64,000 nucleotides of DNA from RGIG3178 sp963674495 (GTDB taxonomy: Bacteria; Bacillota; Clostridia; Christensenellales; QAND01), in assembly GCA_963674495.2 (NCBI GenBank), contig CAXXLG010000001.1, positions 558,001 to 622,000 on the forward strand. Reading direction: 5' to 3'. Every line of letters starts with the position of its first letter. The stretch's first letter is position 1. Shown in pieces: positions 42,218-51,960 of the stretch. The translations under genes were made by a program, and so were the position numbers. The notes under the pieces were generated by a model, which had not been told where the DNA came from, ran no database searches, and saw nothing but the letters and a program-made list of their open reading frames with translations.

Positions 42218-44548
42218 ATGCTACAGATACATGAAAAACAATCCAGGCACGAAACGCAGACGCTTATCGATCATATCTCGTCATGCACCGGCATCGGGCC
42301 ATTGGCGGCCAGCGTATTGGTACGACGTGGAATTTTTGACGAGGAGAGTGCAACGGATTATTTGATGGCGGATACGTTTCATGATCCCTTTCTGCTTAAC
42401 GGTATGCAACGGGCGGTTGAAACCGTAAATCTTGCAATTCGAAAGCAGCGGTTTATAACGGTATACGGGGATTACGATTGCGACGGCACCTGCGCTTGCG
42501 CCATACTGTATTCGGCGTTTAAGAAAGCTGGGACGCCGATTGATGTATACATCCCAGACAGAAGGACACAAGGGTACGGGCTCAACGCTGATGCCATACG
42601 CGCCATCGCAAAAAACGGCGGTCTTTTAATCACGGTGGACTGCGGCATCACCAACATACAAGAAGTTGAGCTGGCGCGAAGCCTGGGCCTTACGGTACTC
42701 GTGACGGATCATCACAAGCCGCTTGATACTCTTCCGGATTGTGTTTGCGTTAATCCGGCGATGGGCGAAAATTATCCATGTGCCCATTTATGTGGGGCGG
42801 GCACAGCGCTCAAACTCGTGCATGCGCTGTGGGGTGAAGAGGCCATGCGGTCGCTGTTGGATTTCGCTGCTATCGCAACCGTTGCGGATTTGGTACCGCT
42901 TTTGGGTGAAAATCGCGCCATTGTTAAGGCTGGCCTAGACAAGATCATGGAGAATGAACGTCCGGGTATTATGGCACTGATCAAAGCGTGCGGTTACGGT
43001 AATAAGAAATTAACAGCCGGACAGATCGCTTTTGGTATTGGTCCGCGCATCAACGCAGCAGGCCGTATGGGCCACGCAAAGCGCGCGTTTTCATTGTTCA
43101 CCACCGATGATGTGGCCGAAGCGGAGCTTCTGGCGCAGGAGTTGGATCGTGAAAACCAGCTGCGCCAGCGACAGGAGCAGCAGATGCTCAAAACAGCCTG
43201 TGATTTGCTTGGCAATGATATCTACTTCAAACGCACTGCGGTTGTTGCACAGACGGGATGGCATCCAGGCGTGATTGGGATCGTTGCGTCCCGTCTCGTT
43301 GAAATTTACGGGCGTCCCTCTGTGGTAATCGCCATAAACGAGGACGGCATGTGTTCAGGGTCGGCGCGGGGCATAATGGGCGTAAATATCTTTGCGGCTC
43401 TGAACGACTGCAGTGCATATTTCACACGATACGGCGGACATGAGCAAGCGGGAGGATTCTCTTTGCCGGCGGAAAACCTGCCAGGGTTTATCCAAGCGTA
43501 TGAAAATCACTTTCAAACGCAATACCCGTCTGCGTTGTGGGCAAAAAGCATCGAATGTGATCTATCGGTACAGCCTGAACATATAACGTTGGCGTTGGCC
43601 AAAGACCTTGCGCAGCTTGCGCCTTTTGGTATCGGGAATCCAAAACCAAAGCTTTTGATGGCGCAAACAAAGCTGATGGGGAAAGTTAATCTTGGCCGCA
43701 CGGCTGATCACCTTCGTATCGCACTTGAAAAGAACGGGAACCGCGCGGAAGGATTGTTGTTCAGAGCCAAACAATACGATGTGCCTATGACGGCATCGGT
43801 ATGTGATTTCGTGGGCACGCTGGAGGAGGACAGTTTTGGCGGCGTTGTTCGTGCGCGGTATATGATCTGTGCCATGCGCTTGAACAAAAGCAGCATCGCC
43901 CAATTAACGCGGCGGGCGGGCGGATCATTTGGGTATGGCTTCGCAAAGTGTTGCACACGGCTTGGCACTGCCTTGTCGTTTGAGGAAGCGGATGAACATG
44001 TAAAAATAAACCCGTATGGACTCAGGCTCAACGTACATGTGCCCCAGACGCTTGAGGATGCGCTGAACCATTGGCCGGACGATGAATCGATGGCGCTGCT
44101 GGAACCCTATCTTGTTTCCATGCAGGATGCCGTTCATGGTCGCAACGCACTGGTTATTGCGCCGGATGCCGTAGACGATACGCGTTATCCGCTTATATAT
44201 AGGTTGGACAGCGACAAAAGGATACAGGCCTACGCCCAAACTGTCTTTTTAGACCGTGATGTGATGGCAAAGGTATACAGACATCTGCGCAAAACCGCCA
44301 AGCGCCCCATGGAAGTCAACGAACGGTGCGCAACAATTGCAAATGCTTTGGGAATTCTTCCAGATTGCGTGGGCGCGGCGATCGCCGTTTTTGAGGATCT
44401 GCTGTTCCTAAGTGCAGAAACTATGGTGCTGGACATACATAACATGACGGAAAAGAAAGAACTATCATCAAGCAAATTATTTTGTGCATTGAAGCACATG
44501 TCAAGGGGGAGTGGTAACGGTGCAAAAAGACGAAATATCCATGTATAA
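42218..44548 (+). CDS. recJ: Single-strand DNA exonuclease RecJ
   Basis: The 776-residue DHH/DHHA1 phosphoesterase degrades 5' single-stranded DNA in repair. Metal motifs are visible as DYDCDG (motif I), DCGI (II) and TDHH (III), and the DHHA1 domain has SGSARG and GGHEQAGGF. The C-terminal ~200 residues beyond the OB fold are typical of the longer Firmicute RecJ. ATG 42218 follows TGGAGG; TTG 42200 is upstream in frame. Its 3' end overlaps rel by 29 nt. Confidence 0.94.
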   Translation: MLQIHEKQSRHETQTLIDHISSCTGIGPLAASVLVRRGIFDEESATDYLMADTFHDPFLLNGMQRAVETVNLAIRKQRFITVYGDYDCDGTCACAILYSAFKKAGTPIDVYIPDRRTQGYGLNADAIRAIAKNGGLLITVDCGITNIQEVELARSLGLTVLVTDHHKPLDTLPDCVCVNPAMGENYPCAHLCGAGTALKLVHALWGEEAMRSLLDFAAIATVADLVPLLGENRAIVKAGLDKIMENERPGIMALIKACGYGNKKLTAGQIAFGIGPRINAAGRMGHAKRAFSLFTTDDVAEAELLAQELDRENQLRQRQEQQMLKTACDLLGNDIYFKRTAVVAQTGWHPGVIGIVASRLVEIYGRPSVVIAINEDGMCSGSARGIMGVNIFAALNDCSAYFTRYGGHEQAGGFSLPAENLPGFIQAYENHFQTQYPSALWAKSIECDLSVQPEHITLALAKDLAQLAPFGIGNPKPKLLMAQTKLMGKVNLGRTADHLRIALEKNGNRAEGLLFRAKQYDVPMTASVCDFVGTLEEDSFGGVVRARYMICAMRLNKSSIAQLTRRAGGSFGYGFAKCCTRLGTALSFEEADEHVKINPYGLRLNVHVPQTLEDALNHWPDDESMALLEPYLVSMQDAVHGRNALVIAPDAVDDTRYPLIYRLDSDKRIQAYAQTVFLDRDVMAKVYRHLRKTAKRPMEVNERCATIANALGILPDCVGAAIAVFEDLLFLSAETMVLDIHNMTEKKELSSSKLFCALKHMSRGSGNGAKRRNIHV

Positions 44549-46739
44549 CAATGGAATTGAGCTAGAGCAGGTTGCCCCCTGGATTGTCGGGTTGGGAGAA
44601 CCGTATACGCCGGAACAAATCCTGAGAATACGTATGGCCCTTCAAGTCGCCATTAAGGCACACAGTGGGCAAATGCGCAAATCGGGTGATCCATACATTT
44701 CGCATCCATGTGCTGTGACAAAGATTTTAATCGATTACGGAATGGATGCCGAAACTGTTACGGCTTCGCTGTTGCACGACGTGGTGGAGGATACAAGTGT
44801 GACCATCGCCGAGATTTCCGAGCGGTTTGGCAAATCAGTGGCAGACTTGGTGGACGGCGTAACCAAGATATCCAAACTGGATTTCCACAACAAAGCTGAC
44901 CGGCAGGCCGAGAGCCTGCGCAAGATGCTGCTCGCCATGGCGAAGGACGTTCGCGTAATTATCATCAAACTGGCGGACAGATTGCACAACATGCGCACGC
45001 TTGGCGCCATGGTGGAGAATAAGCAAAAGGAAATCGCAAAGGAAACGCTGGAGATCTATGCGCCCATCGCGCACAGGCTGGGCATCTATGCGATTCGAAG
45101 TGAACTGGAGGATATGTCCTTAAAATACCTTGAACCGGAACAGTACGAGTTTATCGTAGAGGAAACCGCAAAGCTGCGCCCCGTGCAGCGCGATTTTCTG
45201 CAGGTGCAGATGAAACAGATCCAAGAGCATCTTGAGGAAATGGAAGTGGAGTGCGAGATACAGGGCCGGGAAAAACACATCTATTCCATCTACCGCAAAA
45301 TGATCAAGCAAGGGCGCAACCCAGACGAAATATACGATTTTATGGCAATGCGAATTCTCGTGGAAACGGTGCGCGACTGCTATGCGGCGCTGGGCATCGT
45401 GCACACCATGTATAAGCCCATACCCGGACGCTTTAAGGATTTTATCGCGATGCCCAAAACCAATATGTACCAATCTTTGCATACCACGGTTATCAACCGC
45501 GGGGGGATCTTGTTTGAGGTTCAGATCCGTACACACGAGATGCACCGAACCGCCGAATACGGCGTGGCGGCGCACTGGATGTACAAAGAAGGCAAACAGC
45601 AACAGGGCAAACTTGATCAGCAGATTGGTTTTTTGCGCGAATTGCAATCCATCCAGAGCGATGCACCCGACCCGCATGAGTTCCTCGATACCGTACGTTT
45701 GGATATGTTCTCCGACGAGGTGTTTGTGTTCACGCCCAAGGGAGAAGTGATCTCACTTGTGCGCGGCGCGTTGCCCATAGACTTTGCGTACCGCATCCAT
45801 TCCCGCGTGGGAGATACCTGTGTGGGCGCTCGCGTAAACGGCCGCATCGTACCGCTGGATACAGAGCTGAGCACTGGCGATGTGGTGGAAATACTGACCC
45901 GTAAGGACGGGCATCCCAGCCGGGACTGGCTAAACATCTGCAAGACCAACAACGCAAAGAGCCGAATAAGGGCCTGGTTTAAACGGGAATTCAAGACGGA
46001 AAATATTGCAAAGGGCCGCGATATGCTCGAGCGGGAAGCCAGGCGGCAGGGATATGATCTTTACAAGCAATTGTTGAAGCCGGACTGGCTTGAAAGAATC
46101 TATGAAAAATATACATTCCACAACACCGACGATATGTATTCGGCCATCGGTTTTGGCGGGATTTCCACAAACCAGGTATTACAAAGACTGATTGAAGAGT
46201 ATTCAAAAACCACCCGCGAAGAAAAGCTCGCCACCGTTGTGGAAAAGGCAACGGTTTCAACGGAGAAAGTCAACCGAGACAAGACATCCTCTTCTAGGGG
46301 TATCATCGTCAAGGGAGAGGAAAACATGCTGGTCCGGTTGGCGCACTGTTGCAATCCACTGCCCGGAGATAACATCGTGGGGTTCATCACCCGCGGCAGA
46401 GGTGTCAGCGTCCATCGGGCGGATTGCTCCAACTTAAAGGGTATGGTGGCGGACGATATGGGCCGTTGGATTGAAGTCAGCTGGGCCAACGCGGACAAGG
46501 ATGGATACCGCTGCAGCATCCGCCTTCTGTGTGTGGATAAGATTGGGATTATGGCGGAACTGTCCCGTATTCTGTCCAACATGAACGTGGATATCATGGG
46601 CGTACAGGGACGTGTTGTAAAGGGAAGGTTCCATGTGGATTTTGATGTGGCCGTCAAGGATACGGACGAACTCGAATACGTCATCCGACAGTTTAAGAGG
46701 GTGCCGGAAGTGATCGAGGTGTTCCGCGGCAGCATGTAA
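44520..46739 (+). CDS. relA: Bifunctional (p)ppGpp synthetase/hydrolase Rel
   Basis: The 739-residue stringent-response enzyme makes and destroys (p)ppGpp. The N-terminal HD domain is intact (HDVVEDT, KLADRLHNMRT), so hydrolysis is expected. The synthetase domain has RFKDFIAMPKTNMYQSLHT and EVQIRT. TGS (VFTPKGEVISL), helical, zinc-finger (LAHCCNPLPGD) and C-terminal ACT domains follow. GTG 44520 is chosen because AAGGGGGA at 44503-44510 gives suitable spacing; ATG 44541 is possible. The apt gene that usually separates recJ and relA in Bacillus is missing here. Confidence 0.96.
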   Translation: MQKDEISMYNNGIELEQVAPWIVGLGEPYTPEQILRIRMALQVAIKAHSGQMRKSGDPYISHPCAVTKILIDYGMDAETVTASLLHDVVEDTSVTIAEISERFGKSVADLVDGVTKISKLDFHNKADRQAESLRKMLLAMAKDVRVIIIKLADRLHNMRTLGAMVENKQKEIAKETLEIYAPIAHRLGIYAIRSELEDMSLKYLEPEQYEFIVEETAKLRPVQRDFLQVQMKQIQEHLEEMEVECEIQGREKHIYSIYRKMIKQGRNPDEIYDFMAMRILVETVRDCYAALGIVHTMYKPIPGRFKDFIAMPKTNMYQSLHTTVINRGGILFEVQIRTHEMHRTAEYGVAAHWMYKEGKQQQGKLDQQIGFLRELQSIQSDAPDPHEFLDTVRLDMFSDEVFVFTPKGEVISLVRGALPIDFAYRIHSRVGDTCVGARVNGRIVPLDTELSTGDVVEILTRKDGHPSRDWLNICKTNNAKSRIRAWFKREFKTENIAKGRDMLEREARRQGYDLYKQLLKPDWLERIYEKYTFHNTDDMYSAIGFGGISTNQVLQRLIEEYSKTTREEKLATVVEKATVSTEKVNRDKTSSSRGIIVKGEENMLVRLAHCCNPLPGDNIVGFITRGRGVSVHRADCSNLKGMVADDMGRWIEVSWANADKDGYRCSIRLLCVDKIGIMAELSRILSNMNVDIMGVQGRVVKGRFHVDFDVAVKDTDELEYVIRQFKRVPEVIEVFRGSM

Positions 46740-46750
46740 GGAGGATGGAC

Positions 46751-47200
46751 GTGCGGGCGGTCGTACAGCGTGTTTTAAACGCAAATGTTGCGATACAGGG
46801 CCAAACGGTTTCAAGCATCGGCAGGGGACTGTTGGTGCTTTTGGGCGTGGAAACTGGCGATACACAAAAGGATCTGACATACATCGTACAAAAGATTGCT
46901 CATCTACGCATCTTCAGCGATCAAAACGACAAGATGAATCTGAGCGTACAGGACGTAGGCGGCGCGATTCTTTTGGTGTCGCAGTTCACGCTTTTGGGCG
47001 ATGCTCGAAAAGGGCGCCGGCCCGGCTTTACGGATGCGGCGGAGCCGGGCGTAGCGGAGCAAACATACCAAAGGGCCATATTGCTTTTGCGTGCGTATGG
47101 CATCCCTGTTGAAAAAGGTCGGTTCATGGCAAACATGCAGGTTTCGTTGTGCAACGACGGGCCGGTAACGTTGCTGTTGGACAGCCGCAAAAGGATATAG
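46751..47200 (+). CDS. dtd: D-aminoacyl-tRNA deacylase
   Basis: The 149-residue enzyme removes D-amino acids wrongly attached to tRNA. The family motifs are intact: MRAVVQRV at the N-terminus, SQFTLLGDARKGRRP in the middle and the C-terminal NDGPVTLLLDS. GTG at 46751 is used because AGGAGG overlaps the ATG at 46745, and the GTG gives the canonical N-terminus with 6-nt spacing. It lies directly behind rel, as in Bacillus. Confidence 0.95.
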   Translation: MRAVVQRVLNANVAIQGQTVSSIGRGLLVLLGVETGDTQKDLTYIVQKIAHLRIFSDQNDKMNLSVQDVGGAILLVSQFTLLGDARKGRRPGFTDAAEPGVAEQTYQRAILLLRAYGIPVEKGRFMANMQVSLCNDGPVTLLLDSRKRI

Positions 47201-47202
47201 TT

Positions 47203-48651
47203 ATGAACATCACCACACCCATGAAGGGCATGCAAAACGAACTTGCGGAGGAAGTGCGTCAGTACGGTGATTTGGATGGTGCTACTATCCGCCATGAGAT
47301 CGAAACGCTAAACGAGATCAGCCAACATACAGTCACCGTGACATTGAACGGACGCGAAGCCGTTGGCCGTTGCAGCGGCGCCGTAAGCATCATGGATGCG
47401 CGGGAACAAAAGCGCATCGATAAGCACGCTGCCAAACGAGCATGTTATTTGGCGCTTTGTGATCTGACCGATAAAACGCAGCCGTGGGGCAGCCTGACTG
47501 GGGTTAGGCCTACGGCACTGTTAAGATCTCTGATCCAAAAAGGAAAAGAGGATGACTTTACCGGATTTTATGATGTGCATCCGCACAAATATCAATTGGC
47601 GAAACACATCATAGATGTCCAGGATGCATTGATGAAGAAGGTGGATAGGGATGCGGTATGTGTGTACATCGGCATACCTTTTTGCATATCCCGCTGCAGC
47701 TACTGTTCCTTCCCGGGCCGCATTGCCAAAAAGGGCGAGATGGAAACCTATGTGGATGCTCTGATACGTGAGATGGACGCCGTTGGGCAGGCCATACGGG
47801 CCCATGAATTTCCCATTGCATCCATCTATATTGGCGGCGGTACGCCGACCAGCCTGCCAACACAGCTTTTGGAAAAACTGCTCCGACACATGCAATCGTG
47901 CTTTGGCGCGGTGGAAGAGATCACGCTGGAGGCGGGACGCCCGGATACACTCAATGCGGACAAACTTAGCGCTGCCAAGAGATTTGGTGTGACCAGAATA
48001 TGCATCAATCCGCAGACCATGGTGGATCAAACGCTGAAAAGGATCGGTCGCTTGCATACAGCCAAGGATGTGGAACAGGCGATCGAGCTGGCACGCAGTT
48101 TGGAATTTTCCCACATCAACATGGATATTATCGCGGGGCTTCCCGGCGAAACGGAAAAGGATTTTGAATACACGTTATCATGCCTGCGCGACATGGCACC
48201 AAGCGCTCTCACATGCCATACTTTGAGCCTAAAGCACGGTAGCAAGCTTCTTTTGCAGCAGCACACGCTGTGTGACACCGATGTCGTATCGAACATGGTG
48301 GAACAAGCGCGTTCATGCGCGCATAGCATGGGCATGGAGCCCTATTACATGTATCGGCAAAAATACATGGCGGGAAACCTTGAAAACGTGGGCTATGCAA
48401 AAATAGGCAATGCTTGCCTCTACAACGTTGCAATGATGGACGAGATGTTGCCTGTGATGGGATTGGGCGTTGGCGCCATGGGGAAATATATGGTTGGTGA
48501 TCTGATCGTGCGAAAACCAAACCCGCGCGATATATTTGTATATCAAAAACGCCTTGAAAGCATACTGGATCAAAAACGGGACTTCTATGGCGTTGACAAG
48601 AAAAATACTGCGGTTTATAATATGCAAAATGGCAATGACGAAGACAGATAG
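47203..48651 (+). CDS. hemZ: HemZ-type radical SAM coproporphyrinogen oxidase-like protein
   Basis: The 482-residue radical SAM protein has an N-terminal HemZ-specific region with PWGSLTGVRPTAL, the cluster motif CISRCSYC (C-x3-C-x2-C) around residue 160, the GGGTPTSL SAM motif and a C-terminal HemN-like segment. Relatives include oxygen-independent coproporphyrinogen III dehydrogenase. Many HemZ/HemW-like proteins are haem chaperones or act in other pathways, and no other haem gene is nearby, so the activity is uncertain. ATG 47203 follows AAAGGA overlapping the dtd end. Its last codons hold the hisS promoter. Confidence 0.85.
   Translation: MNITTPMKGMQNELAEEVRQYGDLDGATIRHEIETLNEISQHTVTVTLNGREAVGRCSGAVSIMDAREQKRIDKHAAKRACYLALCDLTDKTQPWGSLTGVRPTALLRSLIQKGKEDDFTGFYDVHPHKYQLAKHIIDVQDALMKKVDRDAVCVYIGIPFCISRCSYCSFPGRIAKKGEMETYVDALIREMDAVGQAIRAHEFPIASIYIGGGTPTSLPTQLLEKLLRHMQSCFGAVEEITLEAGRPDTLNADKLSAAKRFGVTRICINPQTMVDQTLKRIGRLHTAKDVEQAIELARSLEFSHINMDIIAGLPGETEKDFEYTLSCLRDMAPSALTCHTLSLKHGSKLLLQQHTLCDTDVVSNMVEQARSCAHSMGMEPYYMYRQKYMAGNLENVGYAKIGNACLYNVAMMDEMLPVMGLGVGAMGKYMVGDLIVRKPNPRDIFVYQKRLESILDQKRDFYGVDKKNTAVYNMQNGNDEDR
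48593..48621 (+). promoter_or_regulatory. Consensus promoter of hisS-aspS inside hemZ
   Basis: Perfect TTGACA (48593-48598), 17-nt spacer and perfect TATAAT (48616-48621), within the hemZ 3' end. Expected start is near 48628. Confidence 0.88.
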
Positions 48652-48850
48652 ACCGTCAAAGCGCAACAGGGAGCAGCGGCCGTGACTGGAAGCCGCAGCG
48701 GCGTATAACGGTTTTTGCGAACAGCTTCCGAGCCGCTTGTGAACAGCAGGACGCTGGTAGCGTTATCACCGTAAGTGGAACGCACAGCGTTCAAGCAGGG
48801 TGGCACCGCGGGGGGAACCTCGTCCCTTTGGATTGTGTCGCTCTTTTTTG
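48628..48850 (+). promoter_or_regulatory. T-box riboswitch of hisS-aspS
   Basis: A canonical T-box core AGGGTGGCACCGCGG lies at 48797-48811. Before it, a long hairpin (about 48752-48791, ends ACGCT/AGCGT) is the probable Stem III, and GCGGC/GCCGC pairing near 48676 and 48735 marks Stem I. The specifier codon is not certain: GAC (Asp) at about 48751-48753 is a candidate, and no clear CAC (His) is seen in Stem I. A T6 run at 48844-48849 should end the terminator, whose stem is weak by eye. Confidence 0.8.
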
Positions 48851-48878
48851 TTATTGAGCCGCCACAAAGGAGGAAATC

Positions 48879-50174
48879 ATGAAATACAGCGCTTTGAAAG
48901 GAACAAAGGATGTTTTGCCACAGGACAGCTATCGCTGGCATCACATGGAAAACACCATGAAAAATATCAGTGCGCTCTACGGATTTCGTGAAGTGCGTAC
49001 ACCGGTCATTGAGCATACGGAGCTGTTCTTACGCGGCGTTGGCGATACGACGGACATTGTTCAGAAGGAAACGTATACGTTTACCGACCGTGGCGGCCGC
49101 AGCGTAACACTCAAGCCGGAAGGGACGGCGGGTGTCGTACGTGCATACATTGAAGGCGGCCTTGCCTCGGAGCAACAACCCACAAAGATGTATTATCTCA
49201 ACTGTCCCGTGTTTCGCTATGAGAACACGCAAAAGGGGCGTCTGAGGGAACATCATCAGTTCGGCATCGAAGTGTTTGGGGCAAACAGCGCCTTGGTGGA
49301 TGCCGAGGTCGTATCGTTGGCACTACGCGTTCTTGGAGAACTGGGTGTCAAGGATCTTGAGACCCGCATCAACAGCATCGGCTGTCCTGACTGTCGTCCG
49401 CAGTATCATCAAGCGCTTAAGGCGTATTTTGCAGACCATATCGCAAATATGTGCGGCGATTGCCGCGGCCGGTATCAGCGCAATCCATTGCGTCTTCTGG
49501 ATTGCAAAGTAACGCAATGCAAACGCATTGCAAAGGATGCGCCGTCCATGCTGGATTATCTATGCGATGACTGCAAAGATCATTTTGAGAAGCTCAAGCA
49601 AACACTTACTTCGTTGGGCATTGTATACCATGTGGATCCCACCATCGTTCGTGGCCTGGACTATTACACAAAGACGGTGTTCGAAGTTGTATCCAAGCAC
49701 ATCGGCTCGCAAGGCACGGTATGCGGCGGTGGCCGATACGATGGCCTGATTGAAACATGCGGCGGTACTTCAACGCCTGGCGTCGGGTTTGGAATGGGCA
49801 TGGAACGGTTGCTGCTTGTCATGGAGGCACAGGACGTTGATATTAAAGAATCACCGCGTTATGACGTTTTTGTGCACACGTTTGGCGACGACGCGCGAGC
49901 CTTTGATATCTGCTACAAACTGCGTAAAGAAGGCATTCGTGCAGATTACGACCCCCTTAACAGGAGCACCAAGGCACAGATGCGCTACGCGGAAAAAAGC
50001 GGGGCGCACGCGGTACTGTTCGAAGGAAACGATGAAAGGAAAAAGGGCCGCGTTTCCATCCGTATGATGGATAGCGGCGAACAGCGAGACTATGAATGGA
50101 ATCAGATATTTGATGTTCTGAAAAAGATAAACGGAACGGATGAAACCGAGCAAGGAGAGAAATTTCATGGCTGA
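48879..50174 (+). CDS. hisS: Histidyl-tRNA synthetase
   Basis: The 431-residue class II enzyme charges tRNA-His. It has LKGTKDVLPQDSYRW at the N-terminus, motif 2 (CPVFRYENTQKGRLREHHQFGIE), the histidine motifs GLDYYTKTVFE and CGGGRYDGL, motif 3 (GVGFGMGMERLLL) and a C-terminal anticodon domain. A Cys cluster (CPDC...CGDC...CDDC) in the middle is common in clostridial forms. AAAGGAGG precedes the ATG. The stop overlaps the aspS start by 8 nt. Confidence 0.97.
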   Translation: MKYSALKGTKDVLPQDSYRWHHMENTMKNISALYGFREVRTPVIEHTELFLRGVGDTTDIVQKETYTFTDRGGRSVTLKPEGTAGVVRAYIEGGLASEQQPTKMYYLNCPVFRYENTQKGRLREHHQFGIEVFGANSALVDAEVVSLALRVLGELGVKDLETRINSIGCPDCRPQYHQALKAYFADHIANMCGDCRGRYQRNPLRLLDCKVTQCKRIAKDAPSMLDYLCDDCKDHFEKLKQTLTSLGIVYHVDPTIVRGLDYYTKTVFEVVSKHIGSQGTVCGGGRYDGLIETCGGTSTPGVGFGMGMERLLLVMEAQDVDIKESPRYDVFVHTFGDDARAFDICYKLRKEGIRADYDPLNRSTKAQMRYAEKSGAHAVLFEGNDERKKGRVSIRMMDSGEQRDYEWNQIFDVLKKINGTDETEQGEKFHG

Positions 50175-51960
50175 GATGATGACGGACTGGAAACGCGATA
50201 TGCTGTGCGCCGAGGTGTCAGAGCAACATATCGGACAATCGGTGACGATGATGGGATGGGTGGATAACCGCCGGGATTTCGGTTCGCTGATTTTCGTTGA
50301 CCTCAGAGACAGATCCGGGCTTGTACAGTGCGTATTCGATCAAGCGTTGTTCGAAGGCGATTTTCAAAAGGTGGAGTCCATTCGCAATGAGTTTGTACTT
50401 GCTGTACGTGGCTCCGTCGTTTTGCGCAGCGAGGATACGATCAATCCAAAATTGACAACGGGGACGCTTGAGATCAAGGCGAAAGAGGTAAAAATACTGT
50501 CCATAGCACAGACCACACCGTTTTATATCGAGGACGATCTTCATGTGCGTGAGGAGCTGCGCCTGCAATACCGCTATTTGGATCTTAGGCGTCCTGTGAT
50601 GCAGAAGAATTTTATCATGCGTTCAAAAGTAGCCATGCTGACACGCCAATATTTAACCGACAACGGGTTTTTGGAGATTGAGACGCCGATGCTCGCAAAG
50701 GATGCGCCGGAGGGCGCGCGCGAATACCTGGTGCCGTCACGGGTTCAGCCAGGTTCGTTCTACGCCCTGCCACAATCGCCGCAGATGTTCAAACAGCTTT
50801 TAATGGTATCCGGCATGGACCGGTATTTCCAGATCGTGCGCTGTTTCCGCGACGAGGATCTTCGGGCTGATCGCCAGCCTGAGTTTACACAGATTGACAT
50901 GGAACTGTCCTTTGTGCAGACGGAGGATGTGATGCGCGTCAACGAAGGGTTGATTCGTTTGATATTTCAAGAAGCATGGGGTGTAACATTGCCCGAACGA
51001 TTCCCCCGCATGACGTACCGAGAGGCGATGGACAGATTTGGTTCGGACAAGCCGGACACGCGCTTTGGACTCGAATTATGCGATATCAGCGACATCGCTG
51101 CGGATGCGGATTTCAAGGTGTTCGCACAAAGTGTGAAAAACGGCGGCAGTGTGCGCGGTATCAACGTCAAGGGCGGAGCGCAGCACATTGCCCGCCGCGA
51201 ATTGGATGGGTTGGTCGATTTTGTCAAACAATTCGGTGCTAAGGGTATGGCATGGATCAACGTGCGTGAAAATGAGCTGCAATCACCCATCGTAAAGTTT
51301 TTTACACAGGAACAGATCGACGCGATCTTGAAAAAAATGGATGCACATGTGGGCGATATACTCATGTTCGTATCCGATGCAGATGAAAATACCGTATTCG
51401 ACGTGCTGGGCCGACTGCGTCTTGAACTTGGCGAAAGGTTGGGGCTGATCGATCAAGATAAACTTGACGTATTGTGGATCACGGAGTTCCCGTTATTTGA
51501 ATACGATGCCGATGCCAAGCGCCTAAACGCAAAACATCACCCTTTTACAGCGCCTATGGATGAAGACATCCCACTGTTGGATACCGATCCGTGCAAAACG
51601 CGGGCTAAGGCATACGATATGGTCATCAATGGCATGGAGGTTGGCGGCGGCAGTTGTCGGATACATTCACAGGAATTACAAAAAAAGATGTTCGGCTTGC
51701 TCGGCTATAGTACTGATGAGGCGTGGGAGCGCTTCGGATTCCTTCTGGAAGCGTTCAAGTACGGTGTGCCGCCTCACGGTGGACTGGCGTTCGGATTTGA
51801 CAGGCTGACCATGATCCTTTGTCATAGCACATCCATACGCGACGTCATTGCATTCCCCAAGGTGCAATCGGCTTCCTGTCTGTTGACAGGTGCGCCCGCT
51901 CCTGTGGATGAGAAGCAGCTTCGGGAATTGCATATGCAGTGCACCAACGATGAACAATAA
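50167..51960 (+). CDS. aspS: Aspartyl-tRNA synthetase
   Basis: The 597-residue class IIb enzyme has an N-terminal OB anticodon-binding domain, the bacterial GAD insert (about 290-420), and catalytic motifs seen as FLEIETPMLAKDAPEGAREYLVPSR (given in part), RCFRDEDLRADRQPEFTQ, and GLAFGFDRLTMIL. ATG 50167 follows AAGGAG at 50152-50157 and overlaps hisS; ATG 50140 has no such site. Whether it also charges tRNA-Asn cannot be judged. It shares the hisS T-box transcript. Confidence 0.96.
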   Translation: MAEMMTDWKRDMLCAEVSEQHIGQSVTMMGWVDNRRDFGSLIFVDLRDRSGLVQCVFDQALFEGDFQKVESIRNEFVLAVRGSVVLRSEDTINPKLTTGTLEIKAKEVKILSIAQTTPFYIEDDLHVREELRLQYRYLDLRRPVMQKNFIMRSKVAMLTRQYLTDNGFLEIETPMLAKDAPEGAREYLVPSRVQPGSFYALPQSPQMFKQLLMVSGMDRYFQIVRCFRDEDLRADRQPEFTQIDMELSFVQTEDVMRVNEGLIRLIFQEAWGVTLPERFPRMTYREAMDRFGSDKPDTRFGLELCDISDIAADADFKVFAQSVKNGGSVRGINVKGGAQHIARRELDGLVDFVKQFGAKGMAWINVRENELQSPIVKFFTQEQIDAILKKMDAHVGDILMFVSDADENTVFDVLGRLRLELGERLGLIDQDKLDVLWITEFPLFEYDADAKRLNAKHHPFTAPMDEDIPLLDTDPCKTRAKAYDMVINGMEVGGGSCRIHSQELQKKMFGLLGYSTDEAWERFGFLLEAFKYGVPPHGGLAFGFDRLTMILCHSTSIRDVIAFPKVQSASCLLTGAPAPVDEKQLRELHMQCTNDEQ

